A DNA stretch of 64,000 nucleotides from Stenotrophomonas nematodicola (GCF_009467805.1 NZ_WIAY01000001.1:810982-874981); one strand, 5' to 3'. Positions 34,803 to 43,051 are shown, counted from the first letter of the stretch. Translations and numbers: made by a program. Notes: generated by a model from the letters alone, not told the origin.

Positions 34803-34990
34803 CAGTAAGGCTTCCCGTCCATGTCAGTGCGCGGCGGGTCCGCGTCATCGGCGACAGGCGTGCCCACCTCTTCGCCCAGGAGCAGCGCCACTGACTGAAC
34901 CAAGAGCGCGATCTGTTCTGCCTGCTGCGCGATCGTTGTCTGCTGCGCCTCGATGGCCAGCACCAGGCGCTCGACCAGTTTGTCAGTCAT
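34802..34990 (-). CDS. small coiled-coil phage protein
   Basis: 62 residues. An amphipathic helix (LVLAIEAQQTTIAQQAEQIA) precedes an acidic tail. Overlaps both neighbours by 4 bases within the lysis-HNH operon. Function unknown. Confidence 0.65.
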   Translation of the reverse strand: MTDKLVERLVLAIEAQQTTIAQQAEQIALLVQSVALLLGEEVGTPVADDADPPRTDMDGKPY

Positions 34991-35291
34991 TGGATCGCTG
35001 CCCGGTCGGCTTCGATAACGGCTTGGCAGGCGATGATGTCGTGCTCGGCGTCGGTGACGATTCGAACAACAGCTCCTGCAACCTCTGGACGTAGTTCGGC
35101 GCGCGCATCACGTTCGGCGGCGCCGGCGGCAGCCTCGGACAGGCGGTCGGTGTGGCAGGTGGCGAGGTCGTCGCGCAGCCGGAGAGTGCCATCACGCAGC
35201 TGAGCCACAACAGCAGCAGGGACGGCCTCGGCCGTCTTGCGGTCTTCTTCAAGCTTGGCTCCAATGGCGGCCATCGTACCGGCCGCCGCAT
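34983..35291 (-). CDS. Rz1-like outer-membrane spanin lipoprotein, nested in Rz
   Basis: About 102 residues read in another frame inside the Rz gene. It has a basic N-terminus, a hydrophobic stretch and a lipobox (VMALSGC), then a proline-rich segment (CPRLPPAPPNVMRAPNYVQR), which is the hallmark of Rz1. The start is uncertain (35291 or 35312). It would pair with the inner-membrane Rz across the periplasm. Confidence 0.78.
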   Translation of the reverse strand: MRRPVRWPPLEPSLKKTARRPRPSLLLLWLSCVMALSGCATTSPPATPTACPRLPPAPPNVMRAPNYVQRLQELLFESSPTPSTTSSPAKPLSKPTGQRSND

Positions 35292-35472
35292 GTTCGATTG
35301 ATCGGGTGGCATTCACCTGATCCAGCGCCGCGCCCGCTATGAGAGATGCACGCGTGGATTCAGTTGCAGTGGCGCGATCGCCACGCCACCACCACCCAGC
35401 GATGAACCCACCCACAAGAAGCAGCGCGGAGCAGATAAGCGCGGCGACGGCAACTGCCGCAGTTCGGTTCAC
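34987..35472 (-). CDS. Rz-like inner-membrane spanin (DUF2514-like)
   Basis: 161 residues from the GTG at 35472, which overlaps the lysozyme stop (GTGA) and follows AGGGAAGG. One N-terminal membrane helix (ALICSALLLVGGFIAGWWW) is followed by a long periplasmic helix region. Disrupts the outer membrane together with the nested Rz1. Confidence 0.8.
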   Translation of the reverse strand: MNRTAAVAVAALICSALLLVGGFIAGWWWRGDRATATESTRASLIAGAALDQVNATRSIEHAAAGTMAAIGAKLEEDRKTAEAVPAAVVAQLRDGTLRLRDDLATCHTDRLSEAAAGAAERDARAELRPEVAGAVVRIVTDAEHDIIACQAVIEADRAAIQ

Positions 35473-35921
35473 GACCTTCCCTCGCACAGGGCCCGCTCGG
35501 CGGTGCGCCGCCGGACCAGGCCCGGCAACTGGCGCCCGCCGGCAAAGGTCCAGCGGTCAAGCTCCTGGCAGAACGGCTTCCCTTCATTGAGAAGGCGGAC
35601 GAGCGTCGAGGCACACGCAGTGCTGGTGCCCACGTTGTAGGACCAACTCAGTACCGCTGCCGCCTCATGCCGCTCGACAGGGCGGGTGATGCACTTGTCC
35701 ATTGCGAGAGCATGGGCATGGAGACTTGCGCCCATGACGGCGAGGCATTCATCCCGACTGAACTGCTGCTTGAAGGCGACGACCTCCTTGTCGGTCTCAC
35801 CCGCGCAGGCAGTCGGAATGCCTACCGGGTCGCGATAGACCTTCTGCTCCACGCCCTCGAACATGACGACGACGGGCGTTGCCAGAAGGACGACCGCAAG
35901 CACAGCAATCCGGCCCTTCAT
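35469..35921 (-). CDS. phage lysozyme (GH24), SAR-endolysin type
   Basis: 150 residues. The N-terminal weakly hydrophobic segment (MKGRIAVLAVVLLATPVVV) is a signal-anchor-release type, not a cleaved signal. The catalytic set Glu22-8-Asp31-5-Thr37 (FEGVEQKVYRDPVGIPT) is present. Overlaps the holin stop by 4 bases. Confidence 0.9.
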   Translation of the reverse strand: MKGRIAVLAVVLLATPVVVMFEGVEQKVYRDPVGIPTACAGETDKEVVAFKQQFSRDECLAVMGASLHAHALAMDKCITRPVERHEAAAVLSWSYNVGTSTACASTLVRLLNEGKPFCQELDRWTFAGGRQLPGLVRRRTAERALCEGRS

Positions 35922-36145
35922 GCGCGAGCCCTCTGCCGCCACTCGCGGACCCAACGCCAGCACAGATAGCTGATCTGGCCCACCAGGTAGATGATGGTCA
36001 ACACCACCACCACGCGATCCAGGCTTGCGCCGGCCGCGACCGCGCCGGCCACAGTGACAGGCGGAACCGCCTTTGCCGCAGCACTCACTGCGGTGGTGAT
36101 GATTTCGTCCCGCATGGTTGCCCCGTGGAATGTCCGGTTCGGCAT
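35918..36145 (-). CDS. phage holin
   Basis: 75 residues from the ATG at 36145, behind a strong GGGAGGGG ribosome site. One to two membrane segments (VTVAGAVAAGASLDRVVVVL, TIIYLVGQISYLCW) and a basic tail (RWVREWRQRARA) fit a small holin. First gene of the lysis cassette. Confidence 0.8.
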   Translation of the reverse strand: MPNRTFHGATMRDEIITTAVSAAAKAVPPVTVAGAVAAGASLDRVVVVLTIIYLVGQISYLCWRWVREWRQRARA

Positions 36146-36225
36146 ATGCCCCTCCCGGTTGATTGGTGCCCGCCCCTGCGCCGGCTGGGCACGAGGGTTG
36201 ATCCGGCTGGGTCGCGGGCAAAGAA

Positions 36226-36250
36226 AAAGCCCCGGCTTTGGCCGGGGCTT
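36226..36250 (-). terminator. intrinsic terminator between the Q-like gene and lysis genes
   Basis: On the minus strand AAGCCCCGGC-CAAA-GCCGGGGCTT runs into TTTCTTT. It stands 81 bases before the holin gene, in the place of lambda tR', the terminator that Q overrides. Confidence 0.85.
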
Positions 36251-36304
36251 GCGTCTGGATGGTGGCAACATTGCCTGCCTTTCCGGGGACTCATCAAGTC
36301 CCCA

Positions 36305-37009
36305 TTACGCAGCGCGCGATAACGCCCGATTGAAGGCCTCCGCTGCCTCCCGCTCAGCGCCCCTCATCCGCTCCAGCATCCACTCATAGACCGGCTGCCA
36401 GAACCGTTGGTAGGCCGACTTATCAGCGCCGATGGCGATCGCGCGTTTCCTGCCGCTGAGCGCTTCAAGTCCGGTGCCGTCGCAGCATTCGCACTGCACC
36501 ACTCCGGAGCCATCGTGGGCAGCCTGGACCCTCCGGCCGTCGCAGGCAGCACAGTTCTCGGCGCCCGCCATTTCACTGATTACAGCCGCGGTGAGCGCTC
36601 CGAGCTGTTCCATCGTGTTGTTCGGCCAACACAGCGCGCGTACAGCCTCAAGCTTCGCTTCCGCTCGGCTGCGCTCCACTCGCTGGGCATCGGTCACGGC
36701 ACCACCTGCCCACCCCATGCACGCCTTGGCAATGCCGAACTCGGTGCGTGCCAGGCTCAGGGCCTGCTGCTGCCGGATGTACTCCGGGGCCACCAGGGCG
36801 ATCACCGCCTGGCGCACTCGCTGGCTACGCCGCGCACCGCTCTCCGGCCACCACAGTGCCTCCAACAGTTCCCTGCCCAGACCAGCTGGCACCATGCCGA
36901 GCGCCGCCGCGATGTCCTGATTGGTGAGGGCGGGCACCCCGCCGCGCCCGGTGTCGAATTTGACGGTCGTCGGCCCCAGTCGGCCCATCAACTCACGTAC
37001 GTCTGCCAT
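36305..37009 (-). CDS. probable Q-like late antiterminator with a zinc domain
   Basis: 234 residues from the ATG at 37009. A DnaJ-like cysteine domain is present (CAACDGR ... CECCDGTG, about residues 155-185), as in the phage 82 type of Q proteins. SQRVRQAVIALVAPEYIRQQ and SAYQRFWQPVYEWMLERM flank it. The position immediately before a terminator and the lysis genes supports a Q function. The sequence match itself is not proven. Confidence 0.6.
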   Translation of the reverse strand: MADVRELMGRLGPTTVKFDTGRGGVPALTNQDIAAALGMVPAGLGRELLEALWWPESGARRSQRVRQAVIALVAPEYIRQQQALSLARTEFGIAKACMGWAGGAVTDAQRVERSRAEAKLEAVRALCWPNNTMEQLGALTAAVISEMAGAENCAACDGRRVQAAHDGSGVVQCECCDGTGLEALSGRKRAIAIGADKSAYQRFWQPVYEWMLERMRGAEREAAEAFNRALSRAA

Positions 37010-37196
37010 GCCCATTCCCCTGTCGCTCTCGTCGATTGATTTCACGGCGCAGCGCCCGTGCTCGGCGCAGCGCCTGCTCTGCCTGCTGCCTCTCGGCCGG
37101 GGCATTCCAAGCCCTGGCCCAGCGCATCGCGGCTATGTCTTGCTGGATGCCGCTCAGCAGCTCCAGCGCCTTGTCGTCGTAGCAGGTCAGGTCCAT
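36993..37196 (-). CDS. small basic coiled-coil phage protein
   Basis: 67 residues, Arg-rich (AEQALRRARALRREINRRER). Its stop overlaps the Q-like gene start region. Function unknown. Confidence 0.6.
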   Translation of the reverse strand: MDLTCYDDKALELLSGIQQDIAAMRWARAWNAPAERQQAEQALRRARALRREINRRERQGNGHGRRT

Positions 37197-37235
37197 CCAG
37201 CCAGCTTGCCGCCCTTCCGTCGCACCACTCGCGAC

Positions 37236-37649
37236 CTACTCCACCATCCGGGGACTGCCCGTAATCCGCATCACTACCTGCCCGCCGGGCCGGCGCTCGT
37301 CATGGACGAACGGGAGGCAGCGGAACCGCTTATCGTCGATGCCCAGCGCCTGGGCGATGCCATCCCGGTAGGGCTTGCACCGGCCGATCATGTTGTCGTC
37401 GTCCGGGAGCTTCTTGCCCGGGGCCTGGTAACACTCGATCCACAGATACAGCCGGCCCTCCGGCAGCCGCAGGCCTCGCCATCCGGCCTCATGAGCAAGC
37501 ACTACCGCCATTTGGCGGGCGGTCTTCGTGGCTTGTGCTTTCACCCGGAAGTGGACACGCGCGTTTGGCGACAAGTCCTTGCTCGGCCAAGGCAACACAA
37601 GCTCTAAGTGGGGGGGGCGACATTCACCGTTGTGCAGAAGTTCATTCAT
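37236..37649 (-). CDS. RusA-like Holliday junction resolvase
   Basis: 137 residues. [20 protein letters not shown] and [20 protein letters not shown] carry the conserved aspartates and the basic residues of the RusA fold. Resolves branched DNA before packaging. Its start region overlaps the promoter side of the plus-strand membrane-protein gene. Confidence 0.85.
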   Translation of the reverse strand: MNELLHNGECRPPHLELVLPWPSKDLSPNARVHFRVKAQATKTARQMAVVLAHEAGWRGLRLPEGRLYLWIECYQAPGKKLPDDDNMIGRCKPYRDGIAQALGIDDKRFRCLPFVHDERRPGGQVVMRITGSPRMVE

Positions 37650-37692
37650 GAGGATCAGCCTCGCGAAGTACTATTCCTGTATTCCCATATCG

Positions 37693-38325
37693 ATGGAACC
37701 GAGCATGGACGCACGTGGCCGAGGCAGAGACAAGATCATCCTGACCCTGATGGGATTGGGATTCGGGTTCCTCGCAGGTTGGGGTCTCTTTTACCGCTGG
37801 GGGAGCGGCCCAACTCTTGCGCCGGTTAGCATTTCTGATTGGCTTCAGGCGGCAGGCAGTCTGCTGGGCATCGCCATAGCCGTGTATGTACCGTGGCGCC
37901 AACGGCAGTATCAGATTGATGAAGAAAGAAGGCGAGACAGGGAGCTCGTTGAAATCATGCACACGGCGCTGTTCCAGCCCGCTGAAGCGTATAGGGCGAG
38001 TTGCGCTTACTTTCAGCGCGATCTGCATGCGAGGCGTGAACGTCGCAAGAACATGCCCACTTTCCTGTTTGAGCGTCCAATTGAATTTGATCAGTTTCGG
38101 GAGAAGCTCTATTTGCTGGGCGCGCTGGGTGGACAGATCAACAAGCTTATTGCTCATCAGGATGTCGTTCGAATGCATTACAAAGAGTTCCTGTTATTTG
38201 ACGACCCGGTTCCACCGACGTTCACCGCAAGGGTGACGTCTCGTCTGGAGCAAGGCATCGCTATTGCGGAGGACATTGCATCTAGGTTGCAAGAGCTCGC
38301 AAACAGGCGCGCAGATTGGAACTGA
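37693..38325 (+). CDS. two-helix membrane protein, likely accessory (moron) gene
   Basis: 210 residues from the ATG at 37693. Two N-terminal membrane helices (ILTLMGLGFGFLAGWGLFY and WLQAAGSLLGIAIAVYVPW) precede a charged cytoplasmic region with Asp/Arg-rich helices. It is on the plus strand in the middle of a minus-strand operon, and its base composition is lower in GC. No family recognised. Superinfection exclusion is a guess from position and form. Confidence 0.7.
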   Translation: MEPSMDARGRGRDKIILTLMGLGFGFLAGWGLFYRWGSGPTLAPVSISDWLQAAGSLLGIAIAVYVPWRQRQYQIDEERRRDRELVEIMHTALFQPAEAYRASCAYFQRDLHARRERRKNMPTFLFERPIEFDQFREKLYLLGALGGQINKLIAHQDVVRMHYKEFLLFDDPVPPTFTARVTSRLEQGIAIAEDIASRLQELANRRADWN

Positions 38326-38334
38326 GTTTTCCTT

Positions 38335-38703
38335 TTAGGCAAATTGGCGCAGGTGTATGACTGCCGTTTGCTGCTCGATGAGCTCGTCGTCCGATCCGTA
38401 GGTTTCACGGAATATCCGAGAGCCATCCATCAGGCTTGGTCCGTATATCTCGCGCATCTCACCGAGTGTCTTGCGATGCATCGGATGCCGGCGGTGGTGC
38501 CACACGCACAGGGCGTACCCGAACGCGTGGCCGCGCCGCATGTTCCCGCTCTTGGCGTGGTTGTAGTCGCAGCCATAGACCACCAGCGGCGGCGCCAGCA
38601 GCTCCTGGGCGACCAGCGACAGGCAGGCCATGCACGGTCCCACCTTGGACGCCTCGATACGGGCTGCCTCGGCTGCGGTCGGCGGCGGCGCCTTGGACCA
38701 CAT
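38335..38703 (-). CDS. Ref/HNH-like recombination nuclease
   Basis: 122 residues. GPCMACLSL, VVYGCDYNHAKSGNMRRGHA and CVWHHRRHP make a zinc-binding HNH-like core as in the phage P1 Ref (RecA-dependent) family. Ends 10 bases from the convergent membrane-protein gene. The assignment is by motif only. Confidence 0.65.
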   Translation of the reverse strand: MWSKAPPPTAAEAARIEASKVGPCMACLSLVAQELLAPPLVVYGCDYNHAKSGNMRRGHAFGYALCVWHHRRHPMHRKTLGEMREIYGPSLMDGSRIFRETYGSDDELIEQQTAVIHLRQFA

Positions 38704-38936
38704 CAGCGCGCGCCTCCCCTGCCCTTTTCGTCCCTGTCGGCCAGGCGCCACCCGTGCTGCCACGCGTGGCCCTTCTCGCTCAGCGGCGACAGCTTCTTCG
38801 GCTCCAGCTCGTCCTCGCTGTCCGTCCACACCAGGTGCGGGTTGTCGCTCAGGCGCTGGCCGTTGAGCCGGGCCGAGTACCCTGCGTTGATCTCGGCGGC
38901 GAACCTGCTGCGGGTGCTGTAGGCGTTGAAGTCCAT
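38703..38936 (-). CDS. small hypothetical phage protein
   Basis: 77 residues (TRSRFAAEINAGYSARLNGQ, LSPLSEKGHAWQHGWRLADR), probably soluble. ATGA overlaps on both sides place it firmly in the operon. Function unknown. Confidence 0.65.
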   Translation of the reverse strand: MDFNAYSTRSRFAAEINAGYSARLNGQRLSDNPHLVWTDSEDELEPKKLSPLSEKGHAWQHGWRLADRDEKGRGGAR

Positions 38937-39064
38937 CAGGCAGTCCGCCGCAGCAGCACCAGGCTTGCCCCCACCAGTACCCCGGCCCAGGCGGGCGCAC
39001 TCATCCCGAGCACAGCCAAAAATCCCGTCACGAACAAGACTGCATCCCACGTTGACCTCTTCAT
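38936..39064 (-). CDS. 42-residue membrane protein
   Basis: One membrane span (VLFVTGFLAVLGM) followed by a second (GVLVGASLVLL). The start follows the DHH gene by 2 bases and the end overlaps the next gene by 1 base, so it is translationally coupled. Function unknown. Confidence 0.6.
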   Translation of the reverse strand: MKRSTWDAVLFVTGFLAVLGMSAPAWAGVLVGASLVLLRRTA

Positions 39065-39066
39065 GG

Positions 39067-39981
39067 TCAGGCCCTCGCCAGCTCGTGGTCGCGCGGGACC
39101 GTGAACCCTGCAGCGCGCGCATGCCCACCACCGCCGTACAGCGCCGCCACCTCGCTCACGTCCACCGCGTCCGGCGTGGAGCGCAGGCTGAACACGCGGC
39201 CGGAGGCAGTGTCGTAGTAGCAGGCGGCGAACGGCCGGCCCTTGCCCATGAGGTGGCCGGCCTCGCTCACCAGCGCGCGCGGGATGCTCGCCGCCGGCAC
39301 GCGGTAGTTCCCGATCACCAGCTCCCGGCGCGACAGCGCGACCTGCTCGGCCACGTCCTTTGCCCTGGCCCGCTCCAGCACCAGCCCCTGCTGGTACAGC
39401 GAGTAGGTCGTCTCGGCGGCCAGTGCGTCCCACGCCTGGAACGTGTACGAGTGACTGTGGACCGTCGCGCAGATCTCGCGTGTGTGCTGCAGGGCAAAGC
39501 GCCACAGGTCGCGGTCCTCGACGTGATCGAGGAACGCCGGCCGTGCCTTGGCAGGGTGGAAGAAGTCCCACGCAATGCCGGCGCCGCTGCGGCTCATGTC
39601 GAAGAGCGCGCACACGATGCCGCTGCCGACACTGGCGTTGGCCGAGTAGTAGTCCCACGCCGCCCGCGCATCCGGCAGGCTGTCGAGGCGAACAACCCGC
39701 GCCAGCCCGGCCTGACCGACGTAGCAGTTTCCCGACGTCAGGCTGGCTTCGGCCGACTTGTGGTGGTCCAACACCAGCACCGAACGGGCGGACAGGCCCA
39801 GCTGCATCAGGACGTCGAACGGATAGCAGAAGTCCACCAGGATCACGTCCCGGCCGGCAACCTCTGGCGGCGCCTCCCCGTAAACGCCGGGGTGGAACTC
39901 GGCGTCCATCGCCTGGCGGACGGCCCATGCCGCGGTGAACCCGTCGGCGCAGTTTGCGTGGTAGATGACCAGCGGCTTCAT
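39067..39981 (-). CDS. DHH-family phosphoesterase
   Basis: 304 residues. YHANCADGFTAAWAVRQAMD, ILVDFCYP and VLVLDHHKSAE are the metal-binding motifs of the DHH superfamily. The C-terminal GGGGHARAAGF is the substrate-binding glycine loop. Likely cleaves short oligonucleotides or cyclic dinucleotides. The latter would be relevant to cyclic-nucleotide defence but this is only inference. Confidence 0.85.
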   Translation of the reverse strand: MKPLVIYHANCADGFTAAWAVRQAMDAEFHPGVYGEAPPEVAGRDVILVDFCYPFDVLMQLGLSARSVLVLDHHKSAEASLTSGNCYVGQAGLARVVRLDSLPDARAAWDYYSANASVGSGIVCALFDMSRSGAGIAWDFFHPAKARPAFLDHVEDRDLWRFALQHTREICATVHSHSYTFQAWDALAAETTYSLYQQGLVLERARAKDVAEQVALSRRELVIGNYRVPAASIPRALVSEAGHLMGKGRPFAACYYDTASGRVFSLRSTPDAVDVSEVAALYGGGGHARAAGFTVPRDHELARA

Positions 39982-40220
39982 CGTGGTGTTGCTCCTGTCT
40001 GTCTGGTGGTGCGGCGGCGACGGGCCGGCGCGGGTTGGCATTGGCGGGCCAGCGCTTCAAGCCGCAGCGCCTCGCCCAGGTAGTAGTCGTGGCGTTCCTG
40101 ACGCTCGGCCGCACTGAACTGCACGTCGCGCAGCGCGGTCTCGGCAGCCACGCGGTTGGCGTCTGCCAGCCGCGCCGGGTCGTGTTCGAAGATGTCGAGC
40201 TGGGTCCGCAACGCACGCAT
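39978..40220 (-). CDS. small phage protein of unknown function
   Basis: 80 residues, charged and helical (ERQERHDYYLGEALRLEALA) with an Arg-rich end. ATGA overlaps on both sides. Function unknown. Confidence 0.65.
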   Translation of the reverse strand: MRALRTQLDIFEHDPARLADANRVAAETALRDVQFSAAERQERHDYYLGEALRLEALARQCQPAPARRRRTTRQTGATPR

Positions 40221-40771
40221 CAGGCAGCCCCTGCTGCACCGGCGCCGGCGTCCATCAGCCCGGACGCCCCCATCGCCTCGACCTCTGCCCCCGACAGGTG
40301 TAGCTCGCGGGCGATCTCTGCCAAGTGCTGCTGCACCTGCTCGCGGCTGGCCGGCACCTGCTCGCGGACCTCGTGCTCAAGCTCTGCAGCCGGTGCATCC
40401 GGCAGCGCCCCGCCGCGCATCACGTGTTCGCGGGCCTGGTCGTACGCTTCGCGCAGCAAGCGGTCGGCCATGTCCGAGCTCGCCATGCGGTAGCGGTGGC
40501 CGTCGAGGTACTGCCATACCAGCCGGGTGAAGCCGTCCTGCTTACCGGCGTCGGCCCGCACCGCAGCGAAGGCCGGCACGCCCAAGCAGCGGAGGCGAAA
40601 CTCAGGCAGTGTCGGAGGCCAAGGGTCGGCGCAGGTGATACAGGCACTGATCCCCACAGCCAGCTGCTCACCGGTCAGGCCGGACAGCCCCTTTGCCCAT
40701 GTCAGCGCGGCACCCTCATTCGGATTGTCGCCGTAGCTGCCGGTCCAGCGGCCGCCGTAGATCTCAGCCAT
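40220..40771 (-). CDS. lambda P-like replication protein
   Basis: 183 residues from the ATG at 40771. YGGRWTGSYGDNPNEGAAL and DPWPPTLPEFRLRCLG are typical of the lambda-P family, which recruits the host helicase to O at the origin. It overlaps the O-like gene by 8 bases. Confidence 0.78.
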   Translation of the reverse strand: MAEIYGGRWTGSYGDNPNEGAALTWAKGLSGLTGEQLAVGISACITCADPWPPTLPEFRLRCLGVPAFAAVRADAGKQDGFTRLVWQYLDGHRYRMASSDMADRLLREAYDQAREHVMRGGALPDAPAAELEHEVREQVPASREQVQQHLAEIARELHLSGAEVEAMGASGLMDAGAGAAGAA

Positions 40772-41621
40772 TCGGATCCACAGCGTGCGCGTCACTGTCG
40801 AGGACAGGGCCGCGCGTGGCATCGGCGCGCTCGCCATCGATGGCATGGCGGAGGACACGCTCGGCAGGAGATTCGCGACGGATTGCATGGGTGCCTCCAG
40901 TGGAACGGTTGGTGGTGGTCAGCTCGCGTTCGAGCCAGGCGGCCTCGAAGCCCTGCCAGTTGCGGTTGCAGCACTTGCGGAGACAGTCATCGACGGTGAA
41001 GCCCAAGGCGCCGGCCAGGTGCAGCTCGGCGCCGAAGCTCTCCAGCACAGTCGGTGTGACCGGGGCGCGGCGCTTGCGGCGAAGCTGCAGCCAGTCGGCC
41101 AGCACTTGGGGGGACGGTTGGGCAGGCCAAGTCGAGAAGTCCAGATCTCCCGCGTGTTCAGCAGGCGCGCTTGCGCGCTTCTTCCTGCTCTTAGGTTCTG
41201 TTACTGGTTCTCTTCCTGGTTTATGTGCAACTGGTGCACCACCCTGGTGAACGTCGTTCACCACCGGAGGAATCTGCTGCACTACCCCGTGGTGAACGTC
41301 GTTCACCACCAGATATGGGTCATGGTCCGGCGCCTTCGGCTTCGCTTGGATGCCGAAATGGAAGTTGAGCAGGTACTGATTCGCCAGCTTCACGTTGCCG
41401 TTCGCTCGCGCGAGGATCGTGATGTAGCCGGCCTGTGCCAGCTTCTGGATCTGATCAATGACCGAACGGCGCGACAACCCACAGTCGTCAGCCAGCGTGT
41501 CGTGACTGGGGCGGCACTGCCCGGTGTCTTTGTTGTGGCGCTCGGCCAGCATGAGCAGAACCAGTTTCTGCGTGCTGGTGACGCGTTGTCTGGCCGCCCA
41601 GGCGAATGCTTCAAAACTCAT
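40764..41621 (-). CDS. O-like replication initiator with winged-helix N-terminal domain
   Basis: 285 residues from the ATG at 41621. The N-terminal helix-turn-helix (LADDCGLSRRSVIDQIQKLA) is that of phage replication proteins. The middle is low-complexity, with direct repeats that in DNA are palindromic (41246-41310), and the C-terminal part (VDDCLRKCCNRNWQGFEAAW) would contact the P-like protein. The origin is probably inside the gene, as in lambda. Confidence 0.75.
   Translation of the reverse strand: MSFEAFAWAARQRVTSTQKLVLLMLAERHNKDTGQCRPSHDTLADDCGLSRRSVIDQIQKLAQAGYITILARANGNVKLANQYLLNFHFGIQAKPKAPDHDPYLVVNDVHHGVVQQIPPVVNDVHQGGAPVAHKPGREPVTEPKSRKKRASAPAEHAGDLDFSTWPAQPSPQVLADWLQLRRKRRAPVTPTVLESFGAELHLAGALGFTVDDCLRKCCNRNWQGFEAAWLERELTTTNRSTGGTHAIRRESPAERVLRHAIDGERADATRGPVLDSDAHAVDPNG
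41246..41310. repeat. two 20-bp iteron-like repeats, candidate phage replication origin
   Basis: GGTGAACGTCGTTCACCACC occurs exactly at 41246-41265 and 41291-41310, 45 bases apart. Each contains the inverted repeat GTGAAC-GTC-GTTCAC. A partial copy (GGTGCACCACC) lies at 41233. They lie within the O-like gene. Confidence 0.6.
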
Positions 41622-41623
41622 CG

Positions 41624-41935
41624 TCAGATCACCAACGCCAAGTTCTCGCCCGGGGCAACAGGCCACCAGGTGCAGGCGCTGCGGCCGCTGACCTCGCACG
41701 GCTTCTTCGGGCCGCGCCACGCGCGTCCGCTCTCCAGCAACTCAGGCAGGCGGCGGGCCAGCATGTAGCGGTCGTGGCCCGTCGCGCGCGCCAGTTCCAT
41801 GCTCGTCAGGCCGGGGCACTGTTGGACCGCCTTCGCGGCACGGTCCTGCTGGATGGCCTGCTGACCGCTGGCGATGAGGTGGAGGGCAGCCTCGTGGCTG
41901 GTGCCCACATCGGTAGCACGCGCCGGGTGGTTCAT
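41624..41935 (-). CDS. small phage protein with winged-helix-like segment
   Basis: 103 residues. LTSMELARATGHDRYMLARR looks like a DNA-binding helix pair. Its start overlaps the CII-like gene end by 4 bases and its end lies 2 bases before the O-like gene. Function unknown. Confidence 0.65.
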   Translation of the reverse strand: MNHPARATDVGTSHEAALHLIASGQQAIQQDRAAKAVQQCPGLTSMELARATGHDRYMLARRLPELLESGRAWRGPKKPCEVSGRSACTWWPVAPGENLALVI

Positions 41936-42462
41936 CGGGTCGCCCTCCCCTTCCCTGCAGCCCGCGCAACGTTGCGCTCCAAGCGGTGCGCCATCGTGCG
42001 CAGCGCGCGCGCCTCGCTGACCATGAGCGCGGCCTCGTCGCTGTCGATCCGGCGGTCTTCCATCGCATCCACGGCTGTGCCGGTGAGGCGCCCCACCCGC
42101 GTGGTGATCTCCAGCAGCTTGAGCTGCACCGCCCCGATCTCGTCGGCCCAACCGCCCTCGGGCGCTGGCGGCACCAGATCCACGGCCATGCCGAACTGCC
42201 CGGCCAGAGCCCGCATCCATTCCAAGGCGTAGTCGCCGCCACCGGCCTTCTGCTGCATCCACTCGGTCAGCAGCTCGGCGATCTCGATGGTCACCGACTC
42301 ACCTTCTGTGCCGTTGAGCTTGGCGCGCAGCGTCTCGGGGTGCATGGACTTGCCGCGGCGGTCGGTCAGCCACTTGGCGGCCTCGATCACACCGCCCGGC
42401 GTCTTGCGGACGGCGTTGTAGAGGCAGTCGAGCCAGTTAATGGAGGAAGTACGGCAGGTCAT
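41932..42462 (-). CDS. CII-type phage transcription regulator
   Basis: 176 residues. VRKTPGGVIEAAKWLTDRRG and HPETLRAKLNG fit the Phage_CII family (PF06892). A good AGGTGA ribosome site lies before the ATG at 42462. Expected to promote lysogeny by activating repressor and integrase promoters. Confidence 0.75.
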   Translation of the reverse strand: MTCRTSSINWLDCLYNAVRKTPGGVIEAAKWLTDRRGKSMHPETLRAKLNGTEGESVTIEIAELLTEWMQQKAGGGDYALEWMRALAGQFGMAVDLVPPAPEGGWADEIGAVQLKLLEITTRVGRLTGTAVDAMEDRRIDSDEAALMVSEARALRTMAHRLERNVARAAGKGRATR

Positions 42463-42571
42463 GGGTCACCTTGGGAAGACGGGTGTTTCAAGGTTTCGGG
42501 CCGGGCCCGGGTGGCGCACCATTTGCGCTATGGACGAAATCAATTCAGGGACGAAGGCCAGGGACGGCCAG

Positions 42572-43051
42572 TTAGGCGGCGTGGACGTCGAGATCGATTC
42601 GGCCTGCGTCGGGGTCTTCGGGAGCAGCGACGGCCGGTGCCTGCTCCTGCACCCCGAGCAGCTTCATCACCTGCGGGAGGGCCGGAACGCCCTGCTCTTC
42701 CGGCCAGGCCGCCACCTGCTCAACCGGCAGCTGCAGCACCTTCGCGAGGTGAGCGTCGGTGGACAGGCCCAGCCGGGCGCGCAGCGCGCGCTTACTCATT
42801 CGACTGTCGACCTGGGTGTTGATCGCCGCGCGCGGACTCCTTGCGGCCGGGCCAAAGATCATTGGCTCCTTGGGGACCTGTTCCGGCCCAAGACGTTCGG
42901 TTTCGCGCTCGATCGATGCGGCGAGCTCGGGGCTGGGCCGCTTCCCCCGCCATCGGGTTGCGATCTGCCACAGATAATCAGGACTGGTTCCACACGCCTC
43001 GGCAAGCGCGACGCGGCGATTCATGTCGGAGATGTAGGTGAGTAGGTCCAT
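42572..43051 (-). CDS. Cro/YdaS-like regulator with two HTH segments
   Basis: 159 residues. The N-terminal HTH (RRVALAEACGTSPDYLWQIA) resembles YdaS/Cro proteins. A second HTH-like segment (LSTDAHLAKVLQLPVEQVAA) lies at about residues 95-125. It is the first gene on the minus strand from the operator region, divergent from cI, so it is the likely lytic repressor. Confidence 0.75.
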   Translation of the reverse strand: MDLLTYISDMNRRVALAEACGTSPDYLWQIATRWRGKRPSPELAASIERETERLGPEQVPKEPMIFGPAARSPRAAINTQVDSRMSKRALRARLGLSTDAHLAKVLQLPVEQVAAWPEEQGVPALPQVMKLLGVQEQAPAVAAPEDPDAGRIDLDVHAA

